Assembly (NCBI RefSeq): GCF_014083985.1
Contig: NZ_CP046907.1
Location: 2,026,001-2,090,000, forward strand
DNA: 64,000 bases
Direction of reading: 5' to 3'
From: Streptomyces sp. SCUT-3
GTDB taxonomy: Bacteria; Actinomycetota; Actinomycetes; Streptomycetales; Streptomycetaceae
The notes under the pieces were generated by a model. That model worked only from the letters and a program-made list of their open reading frames with translations. It was not told the DNA's origin and made no database searches. Positions 63,406 to 64,000 of the stretch are shown piece after piece (position 1 is the stretch's first letter; every line of letters begins with the position of its first letter). The position numbers and the translations under genes are program-made.

Positions 63406-63632
63406 CTCTCCTCCCGCACGGCGCGCACGGCGGCAACAGCGTCGTCGACGCTTATGCCCGTGTCTGCCGGCGGCTCGTACAGATCGAGGTAGGCAGCGAT
63501 GTTGGCGGTTTTGGCAACCTCGGTCAACCGGTCCACGACGTAGGCGTTCAGTGACTGCCGGTTGGCCTCGGCGCACTCGGCCAGCGTCCTGTAGGTCTCG
63601 TCCGGGACGTCCCGCAGGTTGATGCGTTTCAT
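63402..63632 (-). CDS. vapB: VapB/FitA-type antitoxin
   Basis: A 76-residue ribbon-helix-helix antitoxin. The DNA-binding N-terminus is MKRINLRDVPDETYRTLAEC's core (INLRDVPDETYRTLAE), followed by SLNAYVVDRL, as in FitA-type antitoxins. The C-terminal acidic tail (EPPADTGISVDDAVAAV) should bind the VapC toxin. ATG 63632 is used because it begins the RHH strand. A near-perfect palindrome overlaps the start codon (see the operator entry), indicating autoregulation. Confidence 0.9.
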   Translation of the reverse strand: MKRINLRDVPDETYRTLAECAEANRQSLNAYVVDRLTEVAKTANIAAYLDLYEPPADTGISVDDAVAAVRAVREER

Positions 63633-63650
63633 GGCGCCATGATGGCACCA
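63632..63650. promoter_or_regulatory. Candidate VapBC operator
   Basis: Nine-base arms 63632-63640 and 63642-63650 around a central base match at 8 of 9 positions. The site covers the start of the antitoxin gene, a common position for autorepression by VapBC complexes. Confidence 0.5.
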
Positions 63651-63727
63651 CCTCGACCATGCGTCCACTCCGTTAGCGTCCGCGCGAAAGGTGCAGGTCC
63701 GGATGTTCCGGAAGGGGGCGTCGGCGG

Positions 63728-64000
63728 TCAGGAGGTGCCGGGGCGGTAGGGCTCCAGCTCGATGCGGCGGGCCAGCTCGCGCACGGCCTCCTCGTGGACG
63801 GTGCCCAGGCCGTGCCGGGTGACGTTGAGCGCGCCCGCCGCGGCGGCGAAGCGGACCGCCTCCTTCGGGTCGGTGCCGCGGGCCAGGGCCGCCGTGATGC
63901 CGGCGGTCATGGAGTCGCCGGCGCCGCGCGGCTCGACCACCTCCATCCTCGGCAGCGGCACCTGGAGGATTTCGTCGCCGATCAGGGCCAGCGCCGGGTT
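63728..64000 (-). CDS. PfkB-family carbohydrate kinase (5' end missing)
   Basis: The C-terminal 90 residues of a ribokinase/PfkB-family sugar kinase. The GAGD anion-hole motif with catalytic Asp appears as EPRGAGDSMTAGI, followed by DPKEAVRFAAAAGALNV, the usual C-terminal helix. The gene runs off the right end of the window, so the substrate (fructose, ribose, tagatose-phosphate or other) cannot be told. Confidence 0.88.
   Translation of the reverse strand, partial: NPALALIGDEILQVPLPRMEVVEPRGAGDSMTAGITAALARGTDPKEAVRFAAAAGALNVTRHGLGTVHEEAVRELARRIELEPYRPGTS

Overview
The window looks like chromosomal core DNA of a Streptomyces or very close relative. Base composition is very GC-rich, codon third positions are almost all G or C, GTG and some TTG starts are common, and the gene set is a typical actinomycete one: MoeZ, DUF3152, DUF3107, a DUF3117 small protein, TatB, an ECF sigma factor with a zinc anti-sigma factor, DapE/DapC, a 7Fe ferredoxin and the mycothiol enzyme MshB. 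I recall much of this order being shared with Mycobacterium tuberculosis (moeZ-DUF3152-TetR-DUF3107-rhlE; O-methyltransferase-sigE-rseA-htrA-tatB-mrp), but no search was run. I see no rRNA, tRNA, CRISPR array, prophage or insertion sequence. The only gene pair typical of mobile DNA is a VapBC toxin-antitoxin module near the right end.

Layout. 1-2400: the 3' part of a fused molybdate permease/ATPase gene and a small membrane protein. 2467-9341: moeZ, then a leftward three-gene cluster (PelF-type glycosyltransferase, polytopic membrane protein, NAD-dependent epimerase) and a Tat-exported esterase. 9584-14934: DUF3152 metalloprotease-like protein and alpha/beta hydrolase, facing a TetR regulator, DUF3107 and a ferritin-like protein. 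15274-25680: DEAD-box helicase, hydrolase, NYN nuclease, MarC, PHP, DUF6758, SUFU-like protein, CorA and a lipoprotein. 25868-36859: MgtE_N/CBS protein with DUF1003 protein, DUF4234, Mrp, TatB, HtrA, anti-sigma, sigma, O-methyltransferase, DUF3117 and enoyl-CoA hydratase. 36999-47909: DNA-3-methyladenine glycosylase I, DivIVA-like protein, FolP2-like protein, EI24, LOG, dapE, a lysozyme-like protein, a secreted protein, dapC, fdxA, GNAT and SirB1-like protein. 48018-54167: divergent TetR/serine hydrolase, a peptidoglycan-binding membrane protein, DUF6113, mshB and a small membrane protein. 54368-62967: an S9 peptidase and a five-gene peptide ABC transporter in the order C-A-B-D-F. 63004-64000: vapC, vapB and the 3' end of a PfkB kinase.

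How the genes work together. One theme is envelope stress and export (sigma, anti-sigma, HtrA, TatB). Others are magnesium (CorA, MgtE_N/CBS protein), sulfur and Fe-S handling (MoeZ, Mrp, FdxA, MshB), diaminopimelate for lysine and peptidoglycan (DapE, DapC), and peptide use (S9 peptidase next to the Dpp transporter). Five gene pairs share a 4-bp GTGA stop/start overlap, implying translational coupling. At least eleven genes have a TAnnnT -10 box only 6-7 bases before the start codon, the signature of leaderless transcripts.

Three genes appear to change reading frame near short C or G runs (about 5795, 11003 and 14140), which is more like residual assembly indels than true pseudogenes. No clearly undescribed system stands out. 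The best candidate for one is the PelF/membrane protein/epimerase cluster.
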